Shown here piece after piece: positions 63,226 through 64,000 of a DNA stretch of 64,000 nt. Source of the stretch: Colletes latitarsis (Eukaryota; Arthropoda; Insecta; Hymenoptera; Colletidae); assembly GCF_051014445.1 (NCBI RefSeq), contig NC_135141.1, positions 10,478,001 to 10,542,000 on the forward strand, given 5' to 3'. The first letter of the stretch is position 1. Each line of letters starts with the position of its first letter. Position numbers and translations under genes: made by a program. The notes below the pieces were generated by a model, which saw only the letters and a program-made list of their open reading frames with translations, made no database searches and was not told where the DNA came from.

Positions 63226-64000
63226 TCAGTGTGGTACCACGTTACCACGTGATCCAAACCAGAAAAAGCCCAGGATCTGGCCAACAGGTAATCGAAAGAT
63301 GCGACACTGTGAGCCAGATGAGGGCAAATCCCAGTCATACCCCAGACCTAACCGGTGTTATCCGCTAAAATATAGATCGAAACCAGGTTTAATTGACTGT
63401 TGCAGTGTTGAACCATATTACTACGTGATCCAAACCAGAAAAAGCCCAGGATCTGGCCAACATGAATGCGAAAGATGCGAAAGTATGAGCCAGATGATGG
63501 CAAATTCCAGACCTAACCCAGACCAAACCGGTGTTATCCTCTAAAATATTGTTCGAATCCAGGATTAGTTGACAGTTTCAGTGTGTTACCAAATTTCTAC
63601 GTGATCCAAACCAGAAAACCCCAGGATCTGGCCAACAAGTATGCGATAAATGCGAAAGTATGAGCCAGATGTGGGCAAATCCCAGACCTAATAACCCAGA
63701 CCTAACCGGTGTTAACATCTAAAATATTGAACCAATCCAGGTTTAATTGACGGTTTCAGTGTGGTACCACATTTACTACGTGATCCAAAATAGAAAAAGG
63801 CCAGGATCAGAACAACAAGTATACGGAAAATGCGAAAGTATGAGCCAGATGATTGCAAATACCAGACCTAACACAAACCTAACCGGTGTTATCCTTTAGA
63901 ATATAGATCGAAACCAGGTTTAATTAACTGTTTCAGTGTGGTACCACATTACTACGTGACCCAAACCAGAAAACCCCAGGATCTGTCCGACATGTATGCG
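63226..64000 (+). repeat. Duplicated block D, copy 2 (cut by right edge)
   Basis: Matches 49,681-50,455 at offset 13,545, with almost no difference (for example TTGACGGTTTC versus TTGACTGTTTC near 63,750). It contains the start of the fourth CTAATAACCC block. The array clearly continues beyond the window. Confidence 0.83.

Larger units (their letters stand above)
1..64000 (+). repeat. Continuous satellite DNA array, about 176-177 bp monomer
   Basis: Every part of the window is a tandem copy of one monomer. Using the anchor CAAGTATGCG, early copies begin at 1, 180, 359, 535, 712, 888, 1064 and 1241, giving unit lengths 179, 179, 176, 177, 176, 176 and 177. Recognisable landmarks in order are the anchor, TGAGCCAGATG, CCCAGACATAACCC, ACCGGTGTTATCC, AGGTTTAATTGACTG, CAGTGTGGTACCAC, TACGTGATCCAAAC and CCAGGATCTGG. 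All copies I examined lie in the same orientation, and I see no interrupting element. About 360 monomers fit. Such arrays form centromeric or pericentromeric heterochromatin in plants and animals. The centromere role is inferred from length and organisation only; I do not recognise the family. Confidence 0.97.

Noticed and set aside
39809..63544. Further 60-85 codon frames at 39.8, 45.9, 48.6, 49.8, 50.9, 52.7, 54.1, 58.6 and 63.3 kb
   Set aside because: All coincide with satellite monomers, and pairs among them lie exactly at block offsets (12,665, 13,545 and 1,406). No coding signal independent of the repeat.
1..64000. CRISPR array
   Set aside because: Repeats are directly adjacent 176 bp units with no unique spacers and no cas genes; the pattern is eukaryotic satellite, not repeat-spacer.
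1..64000. CENP-B box or other known satellite protein-binding motif
   Set aside because: I looked for the TTCG....A..CGGG pattern in the common monomer on both strands and did not see it.
1..64000. Naming the species from the monomer
   Set aside because: The sequence does not match any centromeric satellite I can recall with confidence (for example the 178 bp Arabidopsis repeat or primate alpha satellite), so no species is claimed.

Overview
All 64 kb is one uninterrupted tandem satellite-DNA array. I find no real protein-coding gene, RNA gene, transposon, CRISPR array or unique-sequence island. The unit is an AT-leaning monomer (about 43% GC in a consensus assembled by eye) of usually 176-177 bp, with 166, 175 and 179 bp variants, always in the same orientation. 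About 360 monomers fit in the window. Unit length, head-to-tail arrangement, multi-monomer higher-order repeats (HORs) and recent homogenisation are typical of a centromeric or pericentromeric satellite of a multicellular eukaryote (plant or animal). I do not recognise the monomer as a named family, so species and centromere function remain open.

Layout. (1) 1-8,305: nested duplications; 1-2,126 recurs at 6,180-8,305, part of it also at 3,026-4,338, and 1,692-3,035 recurs at 4,515-5,858. (2) 8,306-10,200: monomers not seen in any long duplication. (3) 10,201-24,027: three consecutive copies of a 25-monomer HOR (4,386 bp), nearly identical; the middle copy has a further 528 bp (3-monomer) internal tandem duplication. 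(4) 24,028-36,822: two consecutive copies of a 36/37-monomer unit (6,330 and about 6,506 bp) that embeds a piece of the 25-mer HOR. (5) 36,823-41,428: a fourth, more diverged 25-mer-type copy with a 0.2 kb tract replaced by sequence of the 36-mer type. (6) 41,429-45,211: mixed, more diverged monomers, partly related to 30.8-32.1 kb. (7) 45,212-51,050: a long block whose second copy begins at 57,877 and runs out of the right edge. (8) 51,050-57,876: small nested units with 8-, 10-, 11- and 18-monomer spacings.

The biological content is the history of the array: in-register unequal exchange at scales from 1 to about 72 monomers, plus at least one gene-conversion-like patch. The core at about 10-37 kb is the most homogeneous part. 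Most monomers carry a perfect 12 bp palindrome, TGTGGTACCACA, a dyad of the kind noted in centromeric satellites. Open reading frames of 60-100 codons here are read-through of the satellite on either strand and are not annotated as genes. Coordinates of block edges are where two copies stop matching by eye; identities are estimates from spot comparison, not computed alignments.
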